A stretch of DNA of 32,287 nucleotides, from the NCBI GenBank assembly GCA_023091735.1, contig JALKBU010000578.1, positions 1 to 32,287 of the forward strand, read 5' to 3'. Source of the DNA: Trichomonas tenax. Its lineage: Eukaryota > Parabasalia > Trichomonadida > Trichomonadidae. The number at the start of each line of letters is the position of its first letter. Position 1 is the first letter of the stretch. A program made the position numbers and the translations under genes. The notes beneath the pieces were generated by a model. The model saw only the letters and a list, made by a program, of their open reading frames with translations. It was not told the origin of the DNA and did not search any database. Positions 16,923-25,914 of the stretch are shown here, one piece after another.

Positions 16923-18884
16923 TTATTTCTTAGCAAACTTACCTTTGTGAGATGCTGCCGTGAAAGGCCTTTTGATAGTAGACGACTTTGGCCTATTTTT
17001 AGGCGAATTCGACTTTGATTCCTCGGCTCCATGGACGCTGAGCCTTGGATTCATCTTAACTGCTCTATAATTGTTCAATTTCTCGTGTGTCCTTGGAGAA
17101 AGAGGTGATTTATCCGCATCAGCAAAATCTCTCGTCACAGCTTGAGATGATGGCTTTCCTGCAACGACAATCGTTCCCTTCTTAGCCCTTATCTGATTAA
17201 TAGCGACCTGAATAGGCCTTATTTCTGTTTCTCTCCGCATATTAATATTCTGAATTGCGATTCCTCGGTGTTCTTCGTTCGACTGTATTTCCTTCTGCTG
17301 CCTTAATAATAATTTCTTCTTTTCACTCTCCATTTGCATGTTGATTCGCTTCTGCGCGGCTTGTGTTTCTTCATTTTGCAATCTGTCCGCTATGATCTTA
17401 ATTTCCTTCGCTTTCTGGTAAAGACGAGAGAGAGCTCTCGCTTTCTCCATCTCACAAAGCTGGAGGAGCTTCGCAGAAGGCTTGTTGAACTGCATAAGGA
17501 ACTTCTCGTCGTTCCACTTCTTTGTGAATTCTTCCATTTCTTGTTGATGTCTTTCCTTCATTTGGTTCTGTAAATTAACAGATGTCTTGTTGTAGTTCTC
17601 TATCTCTTGATCGTACTTCTGGTTGACCGCCTGAAGCTTCTCCTGAAGTTGAACATATCTGGCGTACAAAATATCCATTCTGTTGTCTTCGTTCGCCTTT
17701 TCTTGCTCTGTTTGCAATGAGATTGCTAAAGCGCGTTCATATCTGTCTTGGAGTTCAGCTTCTTCGTATTTTCCTGCAACAATGGCATCAACGCGCTTGT
17801 GGCTGATGATTTGGCGGATTCTTGCACGAAGATGTGGAGGAGGAGCTTGGAATTTGTTAATCATGTCATCCATAGCGTCTTCGAGTTCTTTTTCTTCTGC
17901 GCTCTTTTCTGGTTCCTGTGGCTCTCTTGGTTTCTTTTCTTCTGGTGGCTTTTCGCCTTCATTTAGATTTTCGTTATTTTGCGGAGGTTGATTTTGACCC
18001 TCTTTGTTTAGTTCTTGATTACCCTCTTTGTTTTGTTCTTTTGTTTGTTGTGGATTTTCTTCGTTATTTTGTTTATTATTATCACCGATCAAATTTTCAC
18101 CGAGTAATTTCTCTTGAATGACACCTTGTAAAGATTGGTTCTCTGTTGTCTCTGGTTGCTTGTTTTCTTCTGGCTTTGGCTCTTCTTTCGTTTCTTGTTC
18201 CATATCTTGGTCTTCTTCACCTAAATCATTAACCCACACGTACATGTTGCTGGGCTTTGGCTTTTCCTCCTTTTTTTCTGGTTGTGGAGGAGTCGCTGAA
18301 TTATTTTCTGTTGTTTGAGGTTCTGTGTTTGGTTTGTTGGCATCTTCAGGCTTTGTAGGATTCATATCAAGTAATTTTTCTTTAACAACATTATCGATTT
18401 GTTGAATATTATTTTCGTTATCTGAGTTATTTTCTTGTTTTTCGGCATTTTGGTCTTTTTCGTGTTCTTTGTTCTGCTGCTTGGTTGATTCTGGAGGTTT
18501 TTCAGCCGGAGGAGGATTATTATCCAATAATTTCTCCGCTAACGTTTCTCCAGCCACGATTTCTGCTTTTTCTGGCTGTTGTTCCTCCGGTTTAGAACCT
18601 AGAGCATTTAAAAAAACATTTTTAAGAGAAATTTCCGTATTTGGTTTTTCTTCTGCTTTTTGTTGCTCTTTTTGAGCTAATTCGTCTTCAGAGTAGTAGT
18701 AATTATATTCTTCCGTTTCGGGATTTTGTCGTCGAACTCTTTTTGGCGTTGCTTCAGGGTTTAAATTATCGATAACTTTTTCTTCGATTTGTTTGACATC
18801 TTCGACAATCTCCGTCTTTCCCGGGGACGTCCCTCCGTTCTCTGTCTCCTCTACTTTCGGTGGATCTGCTGCCTCTGATGTCAT
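16923..18884 (-). CDS. Glu/Pro-rich coiled-coil protein with EKLLDxNP repeats, 653 aa
   Basis: The N-terminal half (1-330) is disordered and extremely Glu, Pro, Gln and Asn-rich. It carries a spaced short motif four times: EEKVIDNLNP (about 34-43), AEKLLDNNPP (116-125), KEKLLDMNP (168-176) and QEKLLGENL (257-265). A YNYYYSEDE patch lies at 60-68. Residues about 333-395 (DDMINKFQAPPPHLRARIRQ ... KYEEAELQDRYERALAISL) look like a folded helical module, followed by long coiled coil (about 395-565). The C-terminus is basic, Ser/Pro-rich (SPLSPRTHEKLNNYRAVK) and ends KRPFTAASHKGKFAKK. This suggests a cytoskeletal scaffold or adaptor; that is inference from composition. Start ATG complements 18882-18884; the stop is TAAA. 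Confidence 0.75.
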   Translation of the reverse strand: MTSEAADPPKVEETENGGTSPGKTEIVEDVKQIEEKVIDNLNPEATPKRVRRQNPETEEYNYYYSEDELAQKEQQKAEEKPNTEISLKNVFLNALGSKPEEQQPEKAEIVAGETLAEKLLDNNPPPAEKPPESTKQQNKEHEKDQNAEKQENNSDNENNIQQIDNVVKEKLLDMNPTKPEDANKPNTEPQTTENNSATPPQPEKKEEKPKPSNMYVWVNDLGEEDQDMEQETKEEPKPEENKQPETTENQSLQGVIQEKLLGENLIGDNNKQNNEENPQQTKEQNKEGNQELNKEGQNQPPQNNENLNEGEKPPEEKKPREPQEPEKSAEEKELEDAMDDMINKFQAPPPHLRARIRQIISHKRVDAIVAGKYEEAELQDRYERALAISLQTEQEKANEDNRMDILYARYVQLQEKLQAVNQKYDQEIENYNKTSVNLQNQMKERHQQEMEEFTKKWNDEKFLMQFNKPSAKLLQLCEMEKARALSRLYQKAKEIKIIADRLQNEETQAAQKRINMQMESEKKKLLLRQQKEIQSNEEHRGIAIQNINMRRETEIRPIQVAINQIRAKKGTIVVAGKPSSQAVTRDFADADKSPLSPRTHEKLNNYRAVKMNPRLSVHGAEESKSNSPKNRPKSSTIKRPFTAASHKGKFAKK

Positions 18885-19602
18885 TTAGTTATTTTTTATA
18901 TATTTGAAAAAAAAACGTATATTTTAATTTTTATTTGTTTTCCTTCATCTCTATATACAGTTTCAGGGTAAATTTTTAATTTTAGACAAAAATTCGCTAA
19001 AATTTTTTTATATCGAATAATCGTCTAAAAATCGAAACATAGACTAAGCACTCTATGTATTATCTGAATTTAAGATTATTTTTAGTTTTGATCAAAACAA
19101 ATTTTATAAATAGATTGAACAAAATCTTTAAACATGAATTCTATCACTAACTGAATGAGCCTGGTTCGTTTATCATAGAATTTCGGTCTGAAAATGTTAT
19201 ATTACAATTATCTCATAAATATTGCTAAAATTCACTCACAATGCGGTATATCCATTACAAGAGCATTATTTGACTATTGACAGTTTAAAAATTCTTTAAA
19301 CTTCTTCTTTTATGCCATTTTTATTTGATCAAAAACTGTTTTCTTCGGAGTTTCTTCGATCGATGTAAAACCCTTTTTCTTAAAGAACAAACATAGTTCA
19401 ATAGCAGCAATCACTAATATAGACTATATATTAAATATAATTTCATGAAATACGAATGTAGACCTTGTGATAAGTTACACAATTAAAAAGAAAAACTTAG
19501 CTTTCAATTGGTGATAAGTTACGCAATTTATGAATTGATTATTGCCTTCTATATTCGGGTCAAGCAAATAGAATAATTCATATCGCAATAGATTTTTATT
19601 TA
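18885..19602. other. Intergenic region upstream of the coiled-coil gene
   Basis: AT-rich and without coding signal. No TCAYW initiator occurs within 60 bases of the coiled-coil ATG; a T/A-rich leader with a poly-T run precedes it instead. Confidence 0.45.
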
Positions 19603-20181
19603 TCAATATAGATGTGCTAAGCTAAGGTTTAATGATTTGCCAATGGTATTTCCTAGAAATCTATTTTTGAATGCATATTTTGGTGATTCTTTTTTAATGT
19701 CTGGAGAATCATTTCTGAAATCAAACAAATGAATTTTAGTCACAGGCTTTTGCCCTATTTGGTTTTCTGCATATAGCAAATCAACATAAACTTTATCTGT
19801 TTTGATATTAATGAAATCAATAACATTTTGATCGCTTAAGATGTTGATATCATAATAAACAAAATTACAAGAAGGAGATATTTCTTCAAATACATCCATT
19901 TGGATATCATTAGATTGTTGGATGTGCATTATTTTAATAGATTTGCAGCCGAAAAACGAATCGCAATCTGTTTCAGATTCGAATAATATTAACTTTGGGA
20001 TACTTATATCTTCAATTTTGTTGCAGTCCAGAAATATATCATTTGCTTTGTATAGGGTATGCAAGGGTGTGTTTAGCGCAGAAAGATTGGAGCAAATCTG
20101 AATCATTCTATTAACACATATATAATATACACCTATAATAACTCTTATAGAGAGAAATGTGTCATATAATTTTGGCGCCAT
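19603..20181 (-). CDS. Degenerate LRR/BspA-related protein, 192 aa
   Basis: I start at the ATG complementing 20179-20181 (MAPKLYDTFLSIRV); the frame extends upstream only through a TTG. Residues 1-30 contain a hydrophobic stretch (VIIGVYYICV). Residues about 55-130 show irregular leucine-rich-repeat character (CNKIEDISIPKLILFES, SFFGCKSIKIMHI), reminiscent of BspA-type LRR_5 proteins without clean repeats. The C-terminal third is unassigned. It may be a truncated member of the large trichomonad BspA-like family. A 37-bp segment of it recurs in inverse orientation at 21289-21325, suggesting local rearrangement. Confidence 0.45.
   Translation of the reverse strand: MAPKLYDTFLSIRVIIGVYYICVNRMIQICSNLSALNTPLHTLYKANDIFLDCNKIEDISIPKLILFESETDCDSFFGCKSIKIMHIQQSNDIQMDVFEEISPSCNFVYYDINILSDQNVIDFINIKTDKVYVDLLYAENQIGQKPVTKIHLFDFRNDSPDIKKESPKYAFKNRFLGNTIGKSLNLSLAHLY
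20051..20087. repeat. 37-bp inverted duplication, left copy
   Basis: Matches the inverse complement of 21289-21325 at 35 of 37 positions; both differences are transitions. The left copy lies inside the LRR-related gene; the right copy is at the 3' end of the BspA-like remnant. Confidence 0.85.
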
Positions 20182-20242
20182 GGCAGGATATAAAATCAAA
20201 ATTGAGTCCGAGAGCGGTTTCGCGGGAAAATTGGCGCCAAAA
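20170..20242. promoter_or_regulatory. Cluster of three E2F-consensus sites
   Basis: TTTTGGCGCCA (20170-20180), TTTCGCGGGAAAA (20218-20230) and TTGGCGCCAAAA (20231-20242). On one strand or the other these contain TTTGGCGC, TTTCCCGC and TTTGGCGC, exact matches to TTTSSCGC. The first overlaps the start codon of the LRR-related gene; the other two lie 37-61 bp upstream. CG-rich words like these are rare elsewhere in the window. Confidence 0.5.
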
Positions 20243-21288
20243 TGTTCATTTTTTCGATGTGACGAAGAAAGAATTTTCACTCTCTCTTCAAAAAATTTTT
20301 GAAGCAATCTTTCTCTGCTATTATACGTATAGTATACCTCGTATATAATCTATGGATATACCCATAATTGTAACTGAATCTTAGGTTGCTGACAAGCAAT
20401 CCCATAAATAGAGACGGCTCGAATTTTGACAATCTGCGATGGGATTTTTTTGTTTTCATTACAGTCAACCCAATTATTGATTAAAAACATAGACAATAGT
20501 TACCGTATATAATAGATACAGTATTGATTATAAAAGTATTAGTAGATAGATGATTTATTAATGATATGAAAACGAAAATCTCGAAAGACATGTTTTCTCC
20601 TCAAACACAGATTTTTGACAAAAATTTGATTCCCATCGAATATTTGCTTTTACATTAATTACTGAGATGTGCAAATTACTTTCCTTAGGGACATAACAGA
20701 TCTATAGTTGATGATCTATTACTCTCTGCAATTAAATGAAGTCAAGTTTGATTTATATGGTCAAAATAGCATCTCAATTGCAAATTTGAAAAATATGACG
20801 TAATTTTTTATTTTGATCTGATACAGATATTATGAAGGAAAACAACGATATAATATATATAAATAAGATATATACTTATTGGATATTAATATTATATAGA
20901 TTGTAGTTGATTGTGAACACAATATGACATCATGACAAATGATGAAAGTGTTTTCACTTTTTTTGAAATTTCACAAAAAAATTCAGTTTCGCTTTTATAG
21001 AGTTATTCAAGTTACAAAGCCTTGATTTTTATTTTGCTCTATAGATTCAGATTCAGAATCGTTCGGCCTATCTATGCATATGCTTAAATTGATCTGTACT
21101 TTGCTATTGGTCACTATATTCAAGCAAGAAAAAATTTTGAAATCCAAATTGTGCAAAAAAATGACGGATGCCAAAATTGTAATATTTGAGTGACTTATAA
21201 TTGAAATAGAAACTTCAAACCATAGCTATAATGCTTAAATTTGATAGGGTTTATAATGATGTTATTATAACATTTCAACTCATTCTCT
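20243..21288. other. Intergenic region between LRR genes
   Basis: AT-rich with no gene recognised. The frames opening leftward from about 20468 begin at non-ATG codons and are random in composition. Confidence 0.45.
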
Positions 21289-21325
21289 ATCTTTCTGCGC
21301 TAAACACGCCCTTGCACACCCTATA
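21289..21325. repeat. 37-bp inverted duplication, right copy
   Basis: Inverse counterpart of 20051-20087. It overlaps the last codons of the BspA-like remnant, so that gene's C-terminus probably ends at a rearrangement junction. Confidence 0.85.
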
Positions 21326-21916
21326 TAGCGCTGTTATGGAAAACAACATTTTTAAGTTCTGTACAGTTTCGAAAGCAACCAGTTCCTAGTGATGATACTG
21401 TTGATGGTATTTCTATATTGACCAAACTTTCACAATGATCGAAAGCATAATTGCTTATTGATTTTATTCCTTCATGGAGAGCAATTTTCTTTAGGCTTAA
21501 GCATCCAGAAAAAGATCCTGTATAGATTTCTTCAACCTTTGTTGAAAAAATGCATTCACTTAATTTCTCGCAATCTTTAAAAATATAAAGATTGATAATC
21601 TTTACATTTGATGGGAGTGATATTGACAGCAATTCAACGCAATATCGAAATGTGTTTGCTCCAATTGATTTCACTGTTTCAGGAAAAGTAATATATTTCA
21701 AAGAATAGCAATCACTAAAATCATAATCACCAATTGTCTCAACATCGCTTTCAATGTCAACAGTGATCATTTGCATACAGTGTTCGAAACCAGAATTCCC
21801 AATATAATTGGATTCTTTAATTGTAAGATATGTAATTGAATTATATATTTGAATTGAGAATCTTGAATGTCACCATATGTTTCAAAATGCTGGCCATCAA
21901 CAGTTATAAGAGACAT
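21321..21916 (-). pseudogene. BspA-like leucine-rich repeat protein remnant
   Basis: A clean frame from the ATG at 21776 encodes 151 residues with about six LRR_5-type repeats of ~23 residues: SDCYSLKYITFPETVKSIG, RYCVELLSISLPSNVKII, SGCLSLKKIALHEGIKSI, DHCESLVNIEIPSTVSSLG. LRR-like sequence continues upstream in the same frame (TIKESNYIGNSGFEHC) to a TGA at 21870-21872. A different frame then gives a plausible start at 21916 (MSLITVDGQHFETYG). I read this as one gene with a frameshift near 21840-21870. The 3' end is cut at the 37-bp inverted duplication and no transmembrane segment or tail follows. BspA-like proteins are typically surface adhesins in trichomonads; this copy is probably dead. 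Confidence 0.7.
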
Positions 21917-22214
21917 CGCGTTTTCTCATTTCACCAGTTTTTTGATTATGAAATACATTATTCCTTAATTCAAATATAGAGTCCGTAACAAAGTGCGAAT
22001 CTGACATGTAAATTTTGAGATTTTGACATGTTGCCACCGTTTCACCAGTTATTTTACGAATTGCTCCGATTTTTAGCCAAAAAAAGTTGTTGCGAAGGCA
22101 ATCGCTAATTCTCCAGGCCATTCTCTGCGGCGCATTCACAGTTGTATCTCTCAATAGCTCGGTCTTACACCCGCCCTTCCAGTATTTCCGTTCAAAAGCA
22201 TTAAAAAGATCCAT
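21897..22214 (-). CDS. Hypothetical 105-aa ORF overlapping an inverted-repeat element
   Basis: ATG at 22214 to a stop at 21897. The first ~65 residues (MDLFNAFERKYWKGGCKTEL ... TGETVATCQNLKI) look gene-like, Cys- and aromatic-containing. The last ~35 residues come from DNA at and beyond a repeated 25-bp segment (21984-22008) and are likely fortuitous. No family recognised. It overlaps the proposed N-terminal part of the BspA-like remnant in another frame. It may be a small gene carried by the 21984-22377 element. Confidence 0.35.
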   Translation of the reverse strand: MDLFNAFERKYWKGGCKTELLRDTTVNAPQRMAWRISDCLRNNFFWLKIGAIRKITGETVATCQNLKIYMSDSHFVTDSIFELRNNVFHNQKTGEMRKRDVSYNC

Positions 22215-22377
22215 GTTACAAAAGGAAAAAAATGCATCGAGCTAGTCAAACACGCATCTTTTATGAGGTAACATATATCCCACTGCACTATGCGCTCAAT
22301 CTATAAGAATAGTTTTTTCGCCCCTTATTATTTTTAATTTTTTTCACTTTTCATGTCAGATTCGCAACTTTGTTACG
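21984..22377. mobile_element. Putative 394-bp element with ~25-bp inverted ends
   Basis: The 25 bases at 21984-22008 (starting CGTAACAAAG) are the inverse complement of 22352-22377 apart from one inserted base. Both ends contain CATGTCAGATTCGCA on one strand. The left end lies within or next to the 5' region of the BspA-like remnant. No transposase and no obvious target duplication. Confidence 0.55.
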
Positions 22378-22825
22378 TCCCCTTCAAATATATGACAAAA
22401 CCGTGACAATTTGCCAACCACACTTTGCCGTGCATAAATGATAGACATTTTCTAGATCATATAATGTTCGCTAATGCCTCAGCAAGTTTATGCATCTTGG
22501 GAAATGATAAATTATCCACTACATCAGCAGAAAGAAATATGAACAATTGCCAAGCATATTATCAAAAATTTGAAGAAATAATCAATAACAATAATGTTAA
22601 AAATGTATACATTGATAATCACTATTAAATGTTATCTATATGTAACCATTACAGCCTCTCAATATCATCTTTATTTTCCGAGATAAATACATAAGTTGTT
22701 CAATCACTAATTTTATTTAATATAACTGTTATATATGACAGCTGGTGATTCTGTTAAACATCAAGGCAAAATTTGATAATTATAAAGAATAATGTAATTT
22801 TTCATAACACAAACAAATAAAACAT
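22378..22825. other. Intergenic region
   Basis: AT-rich. A 54-codon frame starting at the ATG at 22464 has Asn-rich, random-looking composition; I do not call it. The phosphatase 3' end lies immediately after. Confidence 0.45.
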
Positions 22826-24001
22826 TTATTTAAAATTAGCTCTATTATGCACAGGCAGTGGCGGGAGCCTGCTCTTGTTGATTCCAACTCTTGGTGATTT
22901 GATTCCAACAGGTTCCATTGGATGAACAGTCTTCGGTTGGACAATTCTTGCTGATTTCGGTTCTTTCACCTTGAATGGTGACTGATGATGTCCTTCTTTC
23001 TCTTTATTGAATATAACGTAATTGCGAAGCAAGTAATCTAACGATGGGAGGGACTTCACGTCATAGGAATCATCTCCCTTCATAACTATATAGGCTCCAT
23101 CATTTCCTGATACGCCACAATAATTAGATGCGCTAAAGACTGTTAAAACTGAGTTGAATGACATTCTTACGCCATCTTTAACGCACTCGTGACCTCTAAT
23201 GATGTATTTAAGGCCATTCTTTCGCAGAAATCTCTGTGTACTTTCATTTCCATAGACATAGCCAGTCCCGCGTTGAGAAACGTTGAACTCTGAGACGTTT
23301 CCTGTGTCATCGGGGTCTGACCAGAATATTCCATTTAGATAATCTTCATCCCAGCTTTCGAGCGGTCTCTGAGTGCTTCTTATTTGGGAAAGCAGCTGTA
23401 GCGATGGACTAAGTCCAGCGTGTATGCAGAGAGACGAGTTATTGATCAATGCTGCAATTGGAATATAGGAAAATGAGGAACAAAAGTACTGAAACAAAAC
23501 GGGCTCGCTGTACACAGACAGGAGCTGCTCTAGGAACCCGCACTGGCCGCACAAGTATCCAAACTCGTGGTTTCCTCGTATAATCGAAACATTGGTTGGC
23601 CAAACAACTTTCATTATATATAACAGAATGATGCATTCGACAGAGAATTCCCCTCTATCGACAATATCACCTAGGAATACGAACCTCTTCGCTTCTGGAG
23701 AGCCGCACTGTTTTAAAATGCGAAATAAATCGAGAATATGACCGTGTAAATCCCCTACAACTACTGCCGGAGCTTTAACGTTCAGTAGACTCGGCTCGCT
23801 TTTAAAGATTACTGTAACTTCTTTTATCAATGTTTTCACAAATTGTACATTCAGTTGCGGCAGAATCAGTTGCTTTTTCCTAGAAGCGTAAGGGATAACA
23901 TCCCCTGATATTGACGCGAGGAATTCCCTGAAATATCCAAGGCATAGATCGCGAAACGTGGAAATGTTAATAAAATTTACGTTAAAAGATTTTGTGTGCA
24001 T
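22826..24001 (-). CDS. PPP-family serine/threonine protein phosphatase (PP1/PP2A type), 391 aa
   Basis: A metal-dependent phosphoprotein phosphatase with every core motif: GDLHGH (83-88), GDIVDRG (111-117), RGNHE (142-146), HAG (194-196), WSDPDD (227-232), RGHE (269-272) and FSASNYCG (289-296). These provide the metal ligands and the catalytic histidine. The PP1/PP2A-like core covers about 50-310, with a 50-residue N-terminal extension. An 80-residue C-terminal tail is Pro/Lys/Arg-rich (SPFKVKEPKSARIVQPKT), with KSPR and RLPPLP that could be docking or phosphorylation sites. Trichomonads have many divergent PPP genes and this looks like one of them. The subfamily cannot be fixed by eye. Start ATG complements 23999-24001; the stop is TAAA. 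Confidence 0.93.
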   Translation of the reverse strand: MHTKSFNVNFINISTFRDLCLGYFREFLASISGDVIPYASRKKQLILPQLNVQFVKTLIKEVTVIFKSEPSLLNVKAPAVVVGDLHGHILDLFRILKQCGSPEAKRFVFLGDIVDRGEFSVECIILLYIMKVVWPTNVSIIRGNHEFGYLCGQCGFLEQLLSVYSEPVLFQYFCSSFSYIPIAALINNSSLCIHAGLSPSLQLLSQIRSTQRPLESWDEDYLNGIFWSDPDDTGNVSEFNVSQRGTGYVYGNESTQRFLRKNGLKYIIRGHECVKDGVRMSFNSVLTVFSASNYCGVSGNDGAYIVMKGDDSYDVKSLPSLDYLLRNYVIFNKEKEGHHQSPFKVKEPKSARIVQPKTVHPMEPVGIKSPRVGINKSRLPPLPVHNRANFK

Positions 24002-24018
24002 GCGATTATTTCCCTCTC

Positions 24019-24024
24019 AAATGA
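24019..24024 (-). promoter_or_regulatory. Initiator TCATTT of the phosphatase gene
   Basis: The complement reads AAATCATTTGAGAGG. TCATT fits TCA(+1)YW, with the A at 24022 giving a leader of about 20 nt, the usual trichomonad spacing. Confidence 0.55.
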
Positions 24025-24123
24025 TTTTTGTGTCATTTTATCTGTACATCCTACAGAACGTTTTTCGTGAGACTATCAAAAAGATCATAAAATAATGTAA
24101 AGTTGGCAGATCTGATTTATAAA

Positions 24124-24556
24124 AACATGTTCTGTCATGTAAACAATAAAGAAGTCATGACATGTCATGTAAAAATAAATATGGTTCATTTTAATGACCA
24201 AAACATATAATGGATTTTACGAATTTTGTAAAGTGACGTGATTTTCAAAATTTGACAAATAAAACCAAAAGTTGACATTAAAAATAAGAATTTGACGTGT
24301 AAGAACGACTGTGATCAACATTTTCTCACTGTTCTAACCCTCAATATACCACTGGTGGATGTTTTGGGGTTCATTCCAAAAGTTTTAGCCGAGAACGTTA
24401 AGCTTCGGATGACTTTTAGAGTTGAGCGAATGTTTTTGACTTTTCATTTGACATATAATTATGAAAATATGTCGTGTAACTTATTCTGTGCCATGTAAAT
24501 ATCATTATGTCATGTAAACATGACAATATGTCAAATAAATCTTAATTTTGTTATGT
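24124..24556. promoter_or_regulatory. Cluster of TGTCATGTAAA-type motifs between divergent genes
   Basis: Variants of one word recur: TGTCATGTAAAC (24125), ATGACATGTCATGTAAAA (24155), TTGACGTGTAAG (24293), TTGACATATAAT, GTCGTGTAAC, GCCATGTAAA, TGTCATGTAAACATGAC (24508) and TTATGTAAAAAT (24550), just before the ATG at 24565. They fill the divergent promoter region of the phosphatase and the helical-repeat gene. The 68-codon frame at 24292 begins at a non-ATG codon and is not called. Confidence 0.5.
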
Positions 24557-24564
24557 AAAAATTA

Positions 24565-25914
24565 ATGGATATTGATGATGAAAAGTTTGAGCTTTCTGAT
24601 GTGAAAATTGGCAATGAAAATTCTTCATCACACTATATTCCTAATGAATATATTGTTGATACTATAATGAATCCACAAAATGATACTCAATTGATTGAAG
24701 TATTCAATTATTTAATGAATCACAATTCAAATATCGAAATCACTGATAAATTGGTCAGAAAACTTATAGAATACTCACAAACCTTTGAAAATCCAATAAT
24801 TTCTATTGATTCATTGAAATATTTGAAGAAAATTGAATTAAATGATGTAACTTTAGATGAACTATACTTTAATTCACCAACATATCACGATGTTATCGAT
24901 TTTTTAATGACTCATTTAAATGAAGATATATTTTTATATCTTAAAGCTTTATTACAACTATCGGATCACTCATATGCTAAATTAGATGAATTCAATGTAA
25001 TCTGCAAGCTGATAGAGGAAAAAACAGAAGATTTAATATTGTATTTAAAAACATTGAAAATAATTTCAAAAATTGATTCACTCGACGAAAAATATGCAAC
25101 TCAAATACAACTAATTCTTAATTCTATGTATGAAACGGATAATGTTGATTGGGATGAAATAATATTAAAAATTCAATATCATTTATTGAATTTTTGTGAT
25201 TCATACCAAAAACTCAATGAAGCAAGGAAATTTTTTATTTCACAATTTAATCCAGAGTTCCCAAACACAACAATTCAAGTAATGAGAAACATTTTAAAAA
25301 TCACAAAAATAATGAAATCAAAATATTCATTTTCAGATGTGTTTGAAGAGATATATTTTGATATTCATGAAAGAATCGTTGATTCAGCTCCTATGGGACA
25401 GTATAAAGCGATTAAAGCAATCAAAGTGATGTTTAAACACATTCAGGATAACGTTTTAACAGATAATGTCGGAGAATTTATTGCTGAACAAATTGATAAT
25501 CCTTCAATAACTAAAAACTCTGAAATATCACTTAAATTCATCTCCAAGATGCTCAAGTTGCCTGCTTCGGCTTTGGTTTATAATTATTTGTTAAATAATG
25601 ACATAATGCAAAGAATATTTTCGGTTTTAGAAATCCATAAAAAGAAAATATTATCAAAACTCACAAGAAGACTTGCAGACTATTTGGACACTTTAGATGA
25701 TGACAATGAACTCTTTGGATCGATTGATCGTGATACATATGAGAATGTTATTGATTTTAACTGTTTTCTTGAATCCAAACTCGACAAAAATGAAATTGCT
25801 ATGGAACATTATCATGGAGGTAAAAACGAAGAAAAGGCTCAATACCCTAGCGAAGTATGCACATACTTATCAGATATAATTGCGAAAGTAGAACGATATC
25901 ACTCAGATTCTTGA
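24565..25914 (+). CDS. Helical-repeat (ARM/HEAT-like) protein, 449 aa
   Basis: First ATG at 24565, stop TGA followed by TAA. The whole protein is predicted helical, with Leu/Ile-Lys-rich segments of 35-45 residues that suggest an alpha-solenoid: LIEVFNYLMNHNSNIEITDK, LVRKLIEYSQTFENPI, LYLKALLQLSDHSYAKLDEF, LYLKTLKIISKIDSLDEKYA, AIKAIKVMFKHIQDNVLTDN, SLKFISKMLKLPASALVYNY. The N-terminus (1-30) is acidic and the C-terminus polar. No catalytic motif is visible. The repeats do not match a family I can name, so armadillo-like scaffold is a fold guess. Codons are strongly A/T-ending, unlike the dehydratase, suggesting modest expression. Its upstream region is dense in TGTCATGTAAA motifs. Confidence 0.75.
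   Translation: MDIDDEKFELSDVKIGNENSSSHYIPNEYIVDTIMNPQNDTQLIEVFNYLMNHNSNIEITDKLVRKLIEYSQTFENPIISIDSLKYLKKIELNDVTLDELYFNSPTYHDVIDFLMTHLNEDIFLYLKALLQLSDHSYAKLDEFNVICKLIEEKTEDLILYLKTLKIISKIDSLDEKYATQIQLILNSMYETDNVDWDEIILKIQYHLLNFCDSYQKLNEARKFFISQFNPEFPNTTIQVMRNILKITKIMKSKYSFSDVFEEIYFDIHERIVDSAPMGQYKAIKAIKVMFKHIQDNVLTDNVGEFIAEQIDNPSITKNSEISLKFISKMLKLPASALVYNYLLNNDIMQRIFSVLEIHKKKILSKLTRRLADYLDTLDDDNELFGSIDRDTYENVIDFNCFLESKLDKNEIAMEHYHGGKNEEKAQYPSEVCTYLSDIIAKVERYHSDS

Noticed and set aside
17334..18675. Several plus-strand frames rich in Phe, Ser and Cys
   Set aside because: They are the antisense of the Glu/Lys-rich coiled-coil gene.
22425..22628. 67-codon frame downstream of the 394-bp element
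   Set aside because: Starts at TTG; the first ATG leaves 54 Asn-rich codons with no similarity I can recognise.
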